A stretch of DNA of 64,000 nucleotides from Rosa chinensis (GCF_002994745.2 NC_037093.1:22517555-22581554), one strand, 5' to 3'. Shown: positions 35,498-48,497, numbered from the stretch's first letter. Program-made: numbers and translations. The notes: generated from the letters alone by a model not told the origin.

Positions 35498-36335
35498 CTA
35501 ATAATACAATACGAACAATACAATTGTCAGATACAGTATCATGAATCTTTGATTTTAATTGAGGAGGTCAAGTCTCTCTTGAAAGATTGCAGTGCTTATT
35601 GATGTTACTTTCCAAGTTTCAACCCCATGAATGCAACACATTTGATGAGAATTTGTATTGTATCGAACATGACCGAAATGACACATATATAGCGGTATAG
35701 TAATAGAATTGATTAAGATTAAATATCTATGGTTGTAATCTTTCCTTCGAGTAATATTGATAAAAATGAATACATTCACAAACTATTGAAAACCAAAATA
35801 CAGTTGCACTAGTCTTTTTGTTCAATACAGATGGATTTGAAGATTCTGAACTCCTTCATTGTTAAATTTAGAGTTATAGCCTCTTGATTGATTTCTGAAA
35901 TTACAGAATTGGTGTCCAAATAATTGGTGTTTCTGAGTAGAATTATGGCAACTACTTCGACAAAGGCACATACCATAAATGGATGCAACCTTCTAGTGGT
36001 AGAATGAAATTGGTGTCGTCGGATTTATTTCCGTGTGGCAACATAGTGGGAAAGTTGTGTAATTTGTAATGATGCTTCTTCGTTATAGAGTTATTTTTCC
36101 GGTATGTCACCGCTATGTCAAACCAAATAGAATAGCCATTTGTGCACTCTTTGCTAATTGGTGCTTGTTAGAATACATAGATTTTATTGAGACTCTTGGT
36201 ATTATTTCAGGATATTCTCTGTATGCTTATTGTAATATGGAGTTCAGACTCTATGTCCCCCCCTTCTATTCTGCAATTTCATTAATCAAGGCTTGAGGGC
36301 AGCCGCACCAGCCCCCTTTCAAAAAAAAAAGATTA
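35498..36335 (+). mobile_element. LINE-like 3' end remnant (possible)
   Basis: The last part (about 36250-36331) reads CATTAATCAAGGCTTGAGGG, then CAGCCGCACCAGCC, then ten A at 36321-36330, which resembles the 3' end of plant L1-type LINEs. Upstream to 35498 is AT-rich with short open frames but no reverse transcriptase motif, so only a 3' tail can be argued, and its 5' border is unknown. Confidence 0.4.
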
Positions 36336-36411
36336 TGATTATGATTGTGATATCTAGACGAGGAGATGGGGAAGTTTGTTAATTTGTTTATTTTTTTTGT
36401 TGAGGGAGAGT

Positions 36412-38341
36412 GATTACACGTATTTATATACGTGTAATCATGTCTAAACCACTAGAAATAAGCCAATCCCCATGTCAATTAATATGTAACTAATCTATTT
36501 TTATTTATTTTGTAGCAAATAAGCGGAGTTGAGAATTTTAGAAGAAAATAGTGCAAATTTAGAACAATTTAGAGTTTTCGTCAAGGAGACAAAAGGTCAA
36601 CAGTTGTCAATCATGATCAACATGAGTGAGGAAGCTGAATTCAAGCATTTCAAGATGGTGTCTTCCAATATGCTTTAAGACTGGAGAAGGAAGAAAAAGA
36701 ATGAAGAAAAGAAACTATTAATTGATTAATTAGTGGCTTAATTAATTGATGATTGGCTTAATTAATTACCCATGATTTGATTAATTAGCCATGATTTGAT
36801 TAATTAATCCCAACCATGACGTGCAAGAATCATTGATTTTGCTTAATTGCTTTGAGCTAATTGCATGGGGACACGTGACAGCCATCACAAAGGATATTTC
36901 TTTCCCTTCCTCATGCTACACGTGCAAACTTTATCTCACTCTCTCCTTACAATCACAACCAGCCACACCCATATATATGGATAATCACTCTCTCTTCTAG
37001 GGGAGGCCGCAGCACACTACCTTTCTATTCTTCTTCACCTCCTGCCGCACACACCACCAGACCCATCCCATCCCTTCTTCTCTCTTCTTCTCCAACAGAC
37101 CACACTCCACCACACCACCATTTTCCTCCTCCTCATATTTTCACCATCACCTCACCAAGATCCATTTATCACCTCACCAAGATCTATTTTCCTCCTCACC
37201 AAGATTCACCTCACCAAAATTCCATCAAATCCTCATCAATTTCTCAAAGAGATTTCAAGGAGCTTCAAGGGATCTCATCTACACTAAGATTTGAGATTCG
37301 GTATAGTGGGAAGCCATAAATCAAGGCTTGTCATAATTGCTTCATAGCAATTTGTGACTTGTTCTTGTTATTTTTCACTCTTCTTCACCTTTACCTCTTT
37401 AATTAATTGATGAATATTGTTGTTGATTTGTGGATGGGTATTGAGTAGTCTATTTAGGAAGATAGGGTTTGAGCCCTAGCATGAATTTAATGTAATAAAT
37501 ATGTTTTGATTTAAGGGTTTCAATTTCATGTTTGGCATATGTTCTATTCTATAATATTTGGCTTAGATGCATGCTTAGGAGCTTGATTAACTCTTGAATG
37601 TGTAGATGAGCATGTCTAGAACAAATTAGGGGATCTAATCACTTCTCTAATTCATGGCTAGGACACTTGTTTAGAACATGGTTAGTTACAATACCAATTT
37701 CGATTGCCGTATTGGCTAGCTTGGGAACCTTGATTCTAGGACTCTTCGCCTTTTGGTGCAACTAGAGGCCCTAACAAGGCTCTATATTGTCCCAATTGAG
37801 TTTCTACAACCCTTGATCTGGAGTAGGAATACCCTTTAAGGAATCTAATGACCCATTAGCCTTGAAAAGCCTTGGGTACGGTTCTTGATGCCATTATGAA
37901 TTGAGTGACCATTGTCGGAGCATATTTATGCATTAGATTTGGCTAGGAGGATACCCTAGTGACCTAATTTCCATTTCTTGATTAGTTTCTACTATCTTTA
38001 ATTTTAATTTTCAATTGTTAATTTTATTTTCTTCGCAATTAAAAAAATCAAATTTTACAAACCACTTTCATTGTCCATACCATTTGGTTGTGAGTTTCCG
38101 CATTTATTTGTGGTTCTCTTGACCATTTTAGGCTTGGTTGTTCCAAGCCGGGCATGTAAATAGTTTGGTGCTATTTTTCTAGGTTCTTTGTTAATTGTTA
38201 GTGACTTAGTAATCGACATAACCAAGGATTGGAGTTAGCTTATCAATCCCCGTGGTACGATAATTTCGGGTTCAAATATTTCCCACTTCTTTGATGATCG
38301 TGCCCTTATTGTGCGTAAGTTGCATTTAAGCACTCAAATCA
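36412..38341 (+). repeat. 5' LTR of Athila-like element
   Basis: 1,930 bp, TGATTACACG to CACTCAAATCA. The first 30 bp form a hairpin: TGATTACACGTA, a 6-base loop, TACGTGTAATCA. A promoter-like CCCATATATATGGATAATC lies at about 36968. CACC-rich repeats (CTCACCAAGAT) lie at 37150-37215. Confidence 0.93.
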
Positions 38342-38343
38342 AA

Positions 38344-38361
38344 TGGCGCCGTTGCCGGGGA
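38344..38361 (+). promoter_or_regulatory. Primer-binding site of Athila-like element
   Basis: TGGCGCCGTTGCCGGGGA lies two bases after the 5' LTR. This is the characteristic primer site of plant Athila/Tat-lineage gypsy elements. Confidence 0.9.
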
Positions 38362-38858
38362 TTAAAGTGTAATAGCTTTAATCCCTTGGTTTTTGTTTGT
38401 TAGGTCACTTGCATTATTTTCTTAGTTTTAGTTAATTTTTCTTTGTTTGTTTAAATAAAATAAAAAAATTGTTTCTTTATTTTACTTTCTTATTTAGATT
38501 ATTTCCTACTTGTGTGTTTATTTGTTGAGACATTGTGATTATTTCTATCGAAGTGACGGGCCTTGTATTACTTCGTAGTACATGTAAGACATGAGCATCG
38601 ATAGCGATCGTCACTTGCCTTGACTTGTTTGCTAGCTTTTTATTAGGTTTCCTACTTAGTCGTTAATTTCTTGAGTTGTTGGTTTTCATCATTTCTTTGC
38701 TTTTGTTATTTTATTTTCTTGTTTAATTGTTGTCTTATTTTCTCTTCTTAACCCCTCTCATTCATTGAAAAAAAAAAAAAAGTGAAATTTGATTCTCATT
38801 ACCTATTTTGTGAATTTTTGAGTACTCATTACGTGGTCTCATTTTTGTTCCAAGGTGT
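38362..38858 (+). other. Leader of Athila-like element
   Basis: About 500 bp of T-rich, non-coding sequence between primer site and gag, presumably the RNA leader with packaging signals. A run of 13 A lies near 38769. No structure was identified by eye. Confidence 0.5.
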
Positions 38859-41415
38859 ATGAACGAAGCCTCTTCTTCATATCAACCGAGCACTCTTAGA
38901 AGCGGAAGGATATTGAGTGAGGATACTAGAGGGAGACCAAGAAGGAGGATCCGAAGGCCATTAGTGACCGAGAGTGCTCCACCTCGGGTTCTTGATCAAG
39001 AGAGAGTACCTCTAAGACATTCACAAGGAGAAGTCAACATGGGAGATGCACAAAATCCTCCCCAAGGCAAGACTATGAGGGAGTATACTAGCCCCACTAT
39101 TGTTGATCACCCTTCTTGCATTGTACTCCCTCCATGTGAGCATCACTTTGAGATCAAGCCAACTACCTTGAGCATTCTACCCATATTTAATGGCATGGCT
39201 TTGGAAAACCCTTATGACCACATTGCGGAGTTTGAGCAAGTGTGTACTACCGTTCAACCTAATGGTCTCACTTCTAATGGTTTGAAGCTTAGATTATTCC
39301 CTTTCACACTCAAGAACCATGCAAGAAAGTGGTTGAGCAAGTTGCCTCCTAGATCAATACGTACATAGGTTGAGATGCAAGAAACTTTCTTAGGAATGTA
39401 CTATCCTCCTTCAAGAACTTCCAATGTTAGAGATGAGCTTATTGCATTCCGACAACTCCCACAAGAAAGTTTCCATGAGTGTTGGGAGCGCTTTAAGGAT
39501 CTTGAGATGTCATATCCTCACCATGGTTTAGAGAAGTGGTTTCTTGTGGTCAAGTTCTATAGAGGATTGATGGCGGACCAAAGACAAAGTGTTGACACTT
39601 TTAGTGGTGGAACTATTGCAAGCAAGCTTCCCGATGCCGCTTGGGAGACATATGAAGAGCTTTCACTTAATTCCCTTCATTGGGATGATCATGATGCAAG
39701 GAGACAACAAGCACCTAGCAAGGAGAACACATCGAGCCATGGTGGAATCTATGAGGTTCAAGGAACATCATCCGGGCCTTCTATGCATGAGTTCAAGAGG
39801 CTAGAAAGCAAGATTGGCCAATTTCTAAACCAAGTGAACTGGAATCCTCCTCAAGCTCAAGTCAATGGCAACTTCTACATCATGTTTGCTTTGTGAGAGT
39901 CTAGCACATTCCACTCAAGAGTGTCACTTATCATCCAAGTTTCCGGACTTTATTGAAGAACAAGTGAACCAAGTGGGTAATTTTGTGCCAAGGAACCAAA
40001 TAAATGATCCTTACTCTAACATTTATAACCCCGGTTGGAGGAATCATCCCAATTTTTCTTGGAGAGACCAAGGAGGTTCATCTAGTGCCTTTCAAGGTGG
40101 AAAGCAAAGCTTTAGAGTTGGCCAAGGTCATGACTCATCAAATGTTGCTAATTATGGCAATGCACACCAAGAAAGCACTCATTTTTCACAATATGGTCAA
40201 CATGGACAGCAAGCATATGGGTCTAATTCTCAAGGCCAATCTACCTCAAGTCAAGGATTTCATGGTCAAAACACCCCTCCCGGGTTTACACAAGGTGTTG
40301 GCTATAGTGGTAGCAAGTTTCAAGGCAATTCTAGCTCATTTCAAGGCCCCCACCAAGGCGAGAACTACAATTCCCCTCCTATTCTCCAAGGCATTCCTAT
40401 TCAAGCTCCAAATGAACCAAAGAAGCCTAATTTTGAAGACTTGATGGGAGAGTTTCTCAAGGTTCAAACTTCTACTAATGCGGAGACCAAGCAAAACATC
40501 TCTTCACTAGTTCAAGGGTATCAAACTCTACAACAAGGCATGGCTAGACTAGCGGTACAAGTGGGCCAAATGGCCACCAACATGAGTGAGAGACCAAAGG
40601 GAGCCTTACCTTCACAACCAGAGCCAAATCCAAGAGGAAAGCTCCATGAATGCAATGCCATCACCACCCTACGTTTGGGAAAGGTATATGATAATCATGT
40701 TTACATGCCTACATCTTCTAGTTTCCATACAAATCCTCCATTTGATGACGATGTTGATTTGCATTCATATGGGGCCAAGAGGGAAGAAAATGTACCTCTT
40801 GGCCATGTTGTTGATGATCAATTGCATACACATCATGATTCTTTTTATCATAAGGAGGATGGGACCGGAAGGGAAGAAAATGTACCTTCCGGTAAATATG
40901 GAGTGAGTGATGTGACTTTGAATGCCAAAGGAAGAAATAAGGGGGTGGATAAGGTAGCCGGAGGGGAAGAAAATGTACCCTCCGGAGAAGCTATTCTTGG
41001 TAAAGGTTATGGTTTCTTGTCCTTTGAGAACAATGCAAGCAAATATGGATTGATTGATAGTGGCAAGGAAAGAGCTTTATTGAGAAAGAAGACTTCTAGG
41101 GATGAGGATGTCTCGGACCCTAAATTAGATGGTGAGGCCATGAAGGCTAGGGACCCATCTAAGGCCAATGACACCTTTAGGAAGGTTCTTGATGACATTA
41201 GACCCACCACTCATGAGTTTGAGCCATCTACTTCTAGAGAAAAAGAGGGGAAGAATAAGGAGGAAGGTTTACATATGCATGGTAGCTCTAGGGATAGGAG
41301 TTGTCCGGTCTACTCATCACTAGGCGAGGCCTTGAGGGCTAAGAACCCTAGAGGTACCGTGACTACCCTTAGGGGCACTACCGGATGTCCACCTTTGATC
41401 CACCTCTTGATTTGA
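38859..41415 (+). pseudogene. Athila-like gag
   Basis: ATG at 38859. The retrotrans_gag core runs from about 39150 (LSILPIFNGMALENPYDHI, then FPFTLKNHARKWLSKLPP). A TAG at 39366-39368 sits where relatives have Trp, and the frame then continues with MQETFLGMYYPPSRTSNV and LPQESFHECWERFKDL. A frame change near 39865-39895 leads to a nucleocapsid-like region (CLLCESLAHSTQEC, a degenerate knuckle), a Gln/Ser/Gly-rich stretch, and three copies of a REENVPSG-like phrase (about 40785, 40875, 40965). It forms the particle shell in intact relatives. Confidence 0.88.
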
Positions 41416-42575
41416 ATACATTGGAGCCACCACTTCCTTATCCTAATGCCGCAAGAAGAGATAATTCAAAGAGGGGTAAGAAGAAGAGTGGCTTGATGAG
41501 GGAGATACAAGAAATATTTAAGAAAGTGGATGTCAATATCCCATTGATGGACCTCATTCATCAAGTGCCGGTGTATGCTCAATTTATCAAGAGCTTGTGC
41601 ATGAATAAAAAGAAATTTAAAGCCGATGAGACATTTGAGTTGAAAGAGGAAGTAAGTGCAATTATCCAACGAAGACTACCACCAAAGATGCAAGATCTGG
41701 GGAGCTTTACCATAGGGTGTACCATAGGAGAGAAAGTGTTTGAAGGAGCTCTCATGGACTTAGGGGCGAGTGTCAATTTGATGCCCTTAGCTATATACTG
41801 GAAGCTACAAATTGGTGAGTTGAAGCCCACATCGATTAGATTGCAATTAGCGGATCGTAGCACAAGGCGTCCGGTGGGAATTGTAGAGGATGTGCTAGTG
41901 AGAGTAAATAAGTTTATTCTACCGGCCGACTTTGTAGTGTTGGATATGGGTGAAGACCCCTACCTTGATAATGAGTTACCTATCATTCTAGGCGGACCAC
42001 TTATGGCAACGGCGGGTGTGAAGATCAATGTATTGAAGGGTACCATTAGACTCAAGGTGTTAGGTGACAAAGTGAAGATCAAAGTATGCAATCCATTCTA
42101 TCCGCCAGACATTATGAAGGAGGTATTCTCTATTGATTTGGTGAAGGGTAATGAAGCCAAGAGTGAGCGGATCTTTGGACCTTTGAATCCTTCTAAGCCT
42201 ACAATCCGTGCACAAGATCATTTCTCACCTATTTGGGGCTACGACCATGAGCCACCATTGAAGCATGGTGATGTAGTTCCTACTTCTACTTTGGAGCCTA
42301 CTATGGAGCTTGAAAAGCAAACAAACCCTACTCTTGAGACTTATGAGCAACACAAGAAGAAAAGTTCACCATTGAGTGAAGCACAAGAAGAGTCCATCAA
42401 GAAATTAAGGGAGACTTGCGGAGTTGTGAAGAAGAAGGAAATTCCAAAGAGGTATGATTGGCCTTCACCTCCAAGCTACAAGCTCGTTTCTTCAATTGCT
42501 AGATGTTTTGGAAATGATGGTGAGGCTAGCACAATTGTTGTGGGTGGTAAGAAGACATCCTTTGAGCCACCTTGA
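41385..42575 (+). pseudogene. Athila-like protease region (start of pol)
   Basis: 396 codons open, reached by a frame change near 41390. The retropepsin-like core is at about 41735-42020: GALMDLGASVNLMP carries the D-[LS]-G-A active site, followed by ILGGPLMATAG as the second flap/strand signature. The Leu in place of the usual Ser/Thr is common in Athila-type proteases. Upstream, VDVNIPLMDLIHQVPVYAQF is a conserved gag-pol linker. The downstream end has low similarity to pol, and no polymerase follows. Confidence 0.85.
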
Positions 42576-44700
42576 GGACGAAGAGTGAAGAAGACCGGCT
42601 TGGGGTCTTTAAAAACAAGCGCTTCTACGGAGGCAATCCTAGGTAGTTTTGAAATTTACTTGTTCATTTTGCATCAATAAGGCTATTTAGCCATATTTTT
42701 GGGAGGATGGGAGGTGTTCGGAGTTGGAAGTGTGAAGAAAGAATGCATTCTGCACTGGGCAGTTTCTGTTCAGATGTTCAGTTGAATTTGGGAAACTATG
42801 GTTTTCAATATACATGGTAATTTGAGCTGAAAATTTCTGAAACTATTATCCTATGGGTCTGCTATCTTGTGCCAAAATTTGAGCCATTCTGAGTCTCTAG
42901 AACTTCAGTTATTTGGTGGTCAATGTGTGAAGGTCAAAACAGAGACAGCTACTGTAGAGTCACTTTGGGAAGGTACACCTTCTACATCCCAAGCAATTTG
43001 GAGTTAAAATTTTTCAGAGACGTGTCTTCATATGTCTTCTATATACAGGAGAAACAGTTTTTGATTTGAACCTTCTTAGCTTCATATATACTGTTCCAAG
43101 TAACAGAGGTCAGAAACAGGGCACAGCAGAAACTGCAGAATAGATCAGTGAGTTTGGAGGCCAACGATGTTTGACTCAGCTATGATACTTCAGTGAAATT
43201 TTACCTTCAGATATATTCATGAGTCTACTTTCGTATCCAGTTGGTCTCACCCTCTTTGCACCTCTGGAGCTTCAGATATTACAGTTTTGGTGACTGAGGG
43301 TCAGCAGAAGTCTTCATGACAGATTGGCAATTTTGACCAGCTTTCGTTTTCATCTCAGTTGAAGATAGTTGGCTTACTTCATACGGATAGAAAGCTATCT
43401 GAGTCTACTTTCCATTCCAAGTGGTCTCACTTAGTTATCTCTTTCTGAGTTTGAGATATGGGTATTTGAAGATATAAAGGTCATTGCTGGAAGTTTTCTG
43501 CACTCACTAGTTTTTGTTCACTCGGGTTGGTTGAACTTCTTGCACTTCAACTCTTCAATGGAGTCCATTGTAGGGCTGTTGTAAGGTGTGTTGGAGGTGA
43601 CCAAGCCTATGATCTTAATGGAGGACCTTGTCCTTAATCTTTGGTGGCCTATTTGTGACGCATTGCTCTTTGGACACATATATTTCTCAATGGAGTCGAT
43701 CTTTCTTGAGCACCTTGAGCTATTATGGAGCATACGTTAAGGAAGTCAAGGCCTTGTGCCTTGAAGTTGGTGTCTTATTTTAGTCTTCTCCGAAGGTCGT
43801 GAGCAATGGAGGGTCAACAAAGGGGGTTTCCGTAACTTTACTCCGCATTTAGATTTTTATTTTCGTAGTTAATTTTTCTGCTTTCATCCGGACTTTCACT
43901 CTCATGCCTAACTCCGACACGGATTTAGCTTTCGAGCTCACTTTATAACATTGAGGACAATGTTGGTTTTAAGTGTGGGGGTGAGGGCTCGGGCGCCTAT
44001 GAAAAAAAAATATATATTAGATTAGTTTTATGTAATTATATTTTAGTGGTTAATGCCTTTTTCCAACCCCAATGATGAGCCATGGACTTAACTTGTTGTG
44101 ATTGTGGATAGACTAAGCACGATCTAGGACTTTGAATTTGTTTTGTGATCGAGTGTATATGTGATCTATGCTTGATTATATGTGTGCACATAACCTACGT
44201 TAGGTTCGTTCATCATAGTAAGAGAAGCATATAGATTATTCGATTAACTTGCATGCCTTATTTATGAGTTTTTGAGCCTAATATCCATAGTGTATGCATT
44301 GTTCATTCACTTATTCTTTCATGTGTGTACAATTTCATGACATTGCGTATCTAGAACTTGCTTGAGACCTCTCGAGGCTACTTTTAGCTTGCGACATGAT
44401 AGAAAGGATGGAGGCATTAGGACTATATACCACCATGGCCAAAGAAGCATGTGCCCAAAGATATTTACCACTAGATTGCCACTTTGAACCTATTCATTTA
44501 TTTAACCTTTTTATTCATTTGCACCACAAATTCCTACCTAGCCTATACACTTTTATCCTATCCTTCCATGGTAGTTGGTGAAGCGATTTGAGAGAATGAC
44601 TTTATGTTTGAGTGCTTCAAAAGAAAAGAAAAGTCAAAAGTATGAGGTTACAAAAGAATAAGTGTGGGGGTGAGTGATTTGTATAGAAAAGAAAGTTCTC

Positions 44701-44845
44701 CAAAAAAAAAAAAAAGAAGAAGAAGAAGAAGAAGAAGAAAAAAAAAAGGGTGTGAAAATAGAAAGAGAAAGTTCAAGGAAAAGAAAAGTAGAAGAAAGAA
44801 AAAAAAAAAAGTAGTAAGTTGTGTGAGAAAAAAAAAAAAGAGTAT
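44701..44845. repeat. Purine-rich low-complexity tract with (GAA)n
   Basis: Runs of A separated by GAA/GAAG repeats. The Lys/Arg open frame through it is a composition artefact. Confidence 0.8.
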
Positions 44846-45457
44846 TACGTAGTATAGTGTGGGTTGTAAATTGGGATTAGAGTTAGTGACTTAGCACTCG
44901 AAATCAAAAGTCTTAAATCTCTACAAGAGAGAGTTGCTTCATTGATTTCTATGGACTTTGTATTTCCTTATCCTTCATTTCTATTAGCCACTTACCCTTA
45001 GCCCCATTACAACCAAATAAAAGATCTCTTGATCTTGAAAGTTGTGGGTTACCTAGCGGAGATGAGATCGAAGAGCAAGCATATGGCGGCGCGTGTTGTG
45101 AAATTGCTTTTGAGTGAAACACATATAGCCCCTAAACACTTGAGCGGTAATATTTAGTGAACCTTTGTGAGTTTAGTGGGTTATATCGGGTCCTCTATAT
45201 GCCTATTTGATTATAGTGGATTGATTTGACACATGGTCAACACATGCATATACTTGAGCATTTCTTACATGTGCATCTTAATTGCCTTACAAATTTATAA
45301 TTTCTATGTCAAGCTTTGTCGACTTCATGGTCATGTACATAATTAGTTCTTTAAGGGTTATGGTTGGAAAGGCTAATACTACACTATTTTAATGTTTGTG
45401 AGTTAGTAGATTTCGGATTTTGTTTCATTTAGTTTGCTTGAGGACAAGCAAAGTTCA

Positions 45458-45469
45458 AGTGTGGGGGTG
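45458..45469 (+). promoter_or_regulatory. Polypurine tract of Athila-like element
   Basis: AGTGTGGGGGTG immediately before the 3' LTR; it primes plus-strand DNA synthesis in LTR retrotransposons. Confidence 0.8.
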
Positions 45470-47378
45470 TGATTACACATATTTATATACGTGTAATCAT
45501 GTCTATAACACTAGAAATAAGCCAATCCCCATGTCAATTAATATGTAACTAATCTATTTTTATTTATTTTGTAGCAAATAAGCGGAGTTGAGAATTTTAG
45601 AAGAAAATGGTGCAAATTTAGAACAATTTAGAGTTTTCGACAAGGAGACGAAAGGTCAACAGTTGTCAATCATGATCAACATGAGTGAGGAAGCTGAATT
45701 TAAGCATTTCAAGATGATGTCTTTCAATATGCTTTAAGACCGGAGAAGGAAGAAAAAGAATGAAGAAAAGAAACTATTAATTGATTAATTAGTGGCTTAA
45801 TTAATTGATGATTGGCTTAATTAATTACCCATGATTTGATTAATTAGCCATGATTTGATTAATTAATCCTAGCCATGACGTGCAAGAATCATTGATTTTG
45901 CTTAATTGCTTTGAGCTAATTGCATGGGGACACGTGACAGCCATCACAAAGGATATTTCTTTCCCTTCCTCATGCTACACGTGCAAACTTTATCTCACTC
46001 TCTCCTTACAATCACAACCAGCCACACCCATATATATGGATAATCACTCTCTCTTCTAGGGGAGGCCGCAGCACACTACCTTTCTATTCTTCTTCACCTC
46101 CTGCCGCACACACCACCAGACCCATCCCATCCCTTCTTCTCTCTTCTTCTCCAACAGACCACACTCCACCACACCACCATTTTCCTCCTCCTCATATTTT
46201 CACCATCACCTCACCAAGATCCATTTATCTCCTCACCAAGATTCACCTCACCAAAATTCCATCAAATCCTCATCAATTTCTCAAAGAGATTTCAAGGAGC
46301 TTCAAGGGATCTCATCTACACTAAGATTTGAGATTCGGTATAGTGGGAAGCCATAAATCAAGGCTTGTCATAATTGCTTCATAGCAATTTGTGACTTGTT
46401 CTTGTTATTTTTCACTCTTCTTCACCTTTACCTCTTTAATTAATTGATGAATATTGTTGTTGATTTGTGGATGGGTATTGAGTAGTCTATTTAGGAAGAT
46501 AGGGTTTGAGCCCTAGCATGAATTTAATGTAATAAATATGTTTTGATTTAATGGTTTCAATTTCATGTTTGGCATATGTTCTATTCTATAATATTTGGCT
46601 TAGATGCATGCTTAGGAGCTTGATTAACTCTTGAATGTGTAGATGAGCATGTCTAGAACAAATTAGGGGATCTAATCACTTCTCTAATTCATGGCTAGGA
46701 CACTTGTTTAGAACATGGTTAGTTACAATACCAATTTCGATTGCCGTATTGGCTAGCTTGGGAACCTTGATTCTAGGACTCTTCGCCTTTTGGTGCAACT
46801 AGAGGCCCTAACAAGGCTCTAGATTGTCCCAATTGAGTTTCTACGACCTTTGATCCGGAGTAGGAATACCCTTTAAGGAATCTAATGACCCATGAGCCTT
46901 GAAAAGCCTTGGGTACGGTTCTTGATGCCATTATGAATTGAGTGACCATTGTCGGAGCATATTTATGCATTAGATTTGGCTAGGAGGATACCCTAGTGAC
47001 CTAATTTCAATTTCTTGGTTAGTTTCTACTATCTTTAATTTTAATTTTCAATTGTTAATTTTATTTTCTTCGCAATTAAAAAAATCAAATTTCACAAACC
47101 ACTTTCATTGTCCATACCATTTGGTTGTGAGTTTCCGCATTTATTTGTGGTTCTCTTGACCATTTTAGGCTTGGTTGTTCCAAGCCAGACATGTAAATAG
47201 TTTGGTGCTATTTTTCTAGGTTCTTTGTTAATTGTTAGTGACTTAGTAATCGGCATAACCAAGGATTGGAGTTAGCTTATCAATCCCCGTGGTACGATAA
47301 TTTCGGGTTCAAATATTTCCCACTTCTTTGATGACCGTGCCCTTATTGTGCGTAAGTTGAATTTAAGCACTCAAATCA
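45470..47378 (+). repeat. 3' LTR of Athila-like element
   Basis: 1,909 bp, near identical to 36412-38341. One change in the terminal hairpin arm (ACACAT in place of ACACGT), a missing ~22-bp CACC repeat unit near 46225, and scattered point changes. Confidence 0.93.
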
Positions 47379-47933
47379 GAGAGGTCGGAACTTTTGGAGC
47401 CCAACTAAAAGAAAAACTTGAAAACAATGGGAGACACATATTTTGTCAACTAGGATAAGTGGAAGCAATATTGGCTATAGAGGGGGAGGATTTTGCTCAT
47501 ATTGATTTAATTCAATCTGGTTTTTCATAGTTTGCTATTTTTTTTTTTTTGATGAAAAAATAACTGTCTAGGATAGTAGGATGCTGTGTATCTCAGCTTC
47601 CTATAATGTTTCAATTGTATCTCAATTTCCTATAATATTTCAATTCTAGTTAAACAACGTAGTTTGATGTGGCGCAGTTGAAAGTGCAAACGTTTATACA
47701 ATATGAAGAGGAATGTAGACTTATTCATCAATAACAAGAACTACGAGATATGGGAGTGACCGGAGGTGAAAACAGTTTTCCCATTCTCCTCCTTGGTATA
47801 ACTTTTAGTTACAATCTATCATTGTCAGTGATATTCATGATTTGGACATGCCGAACCACTACCCAATAGCGACAAAAAAAATAATAATAAAAACATTCTA
47901 AATAGAACAATGAGCTAAATGAGCAAGATTTTT
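47379..47933. other. Unidentified flank between elements
   Basis: AT-rich, with a T run at 47549-47560 and no coding sequence or recognisable repeat. It is the continuation of the DNA at 36332-36411 into which the Athila-like element inserted. Confidence 0.4.
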
Positions 47934-48407
47934 GTAATACCCAAACCAAAAAATTTTCTTTAGTAAAAATTTGTTACATTAGTTAGTATTACTTTTCTTT
48001 ACGAGGTTCAACTATAAACTCCATGAAATTTTAAGGAGTTAAGATGAGATTATTGAGGTTAATTTAGTGATCTTGATAAGTGTTCATGATTCTTGGGAAT
48101 TTTTCTGAAAATTTTGGTGACATGAATTTTTAGTTTGTTAACCCGAGTATAAATTACATGTCACAATGAGTCTATGGTAATTTTCGGAGAATTTTTCGGG
48201 CACCTAAAGTATTTATTTTGAATTTTTGAAGTTTGGGAATTATGAAAATTTATTTAAATAAAAAGAAAAATTCAGATGCTATATAAGCCGTCGAAATTAT
48301 CCACCTCTTGATCTGAGTCGTTGGATTAAAGTCACCATTAGTTTAAATAGGAGTTGATGAGATCAGATGGAGGGGGAGAAAACAAGAAGCTTCAAGCTAC
48401 GATGGAT
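47934..48407 (+). repeat. Possible truncated LTR of another retrotransposon
   Basis: Begins TTGTAATACCCAAACC, a common plant gypsy LTR start, and contains a TATA-like GCTATATAAGCCG near 48279. It ends abruptly where gypsy copy A begins. There is no second copy in the window to confirm it. Confidence 0.35.
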
Positions 48408-48497
48408 AGCCCCGACACCTTCTACCTGATGGATAAGGATGGCGTCACAACGACCCACCCTTGGAATACCGAACACCTTCGGTATTACTACAAATAG
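48408..48497 (+). pseudogene. C-terminal end of gypsy integrase (copy A)
   Basis: About 30 codons including DGVTTTHPWNTEHLRYYYK and stop. The same ending occurs at 55868-55957 (copy B) and inverted at 63890-64000 (copy C), which ties the three copies together. Confidence 0.85.

Larger units (their letters stand above)
42576..45469 (+). other. Non-coding 3' half of Athila-like element
   Basis: 2.9 kb where pol and env-like genes would lie, holding only short frames. It contains three copies of a polypurine-tract-like phrase AGTGTGGGGGTG (about 43973, 44661, 45459), each preceded by related text (TTGAGGACAA at 43952 and 45438), plus AAG/A-rich low-complexity sequence at 44700-44840. The last copy abuts the 3' LTR and is the working tract. 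Confidence 0.75.
36412..47378 (+). mobile_element. Athila/Tat-like Ty3/gypsy element lacking reverse transcriptase and integrase
   Basis: 10,967 bp with target duplication GAGAG at 36407-36411 and 47379-47383, LTRs 36412-38341 and 45470-47378, and the primer site TGGCGCCGTTGCCGGGGA (38344-38361) typical of Athila/Tat elements. It encodes gag and an aspartic protease. From 42576 to 45469 there is no reverse transcriptase, RNase H or integrase frame, so it must have been mobilised by a helper. The LTRs look almost identical apart from scattered changes and one ~22-bp indel (near 37170), so the insertion is recent. Confidence 0.93.

Noticed and set aside
44664..44852. Lys/Arg-rich open frame
   Set aside because: Produced by GAA and A runs in the non-coding half of the Athila-like element.
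46773..46970. Short frame repeated at 59173-59370
   Set aside because: It repeats only because both lie in Athila-like LTRs. No start context or domain.
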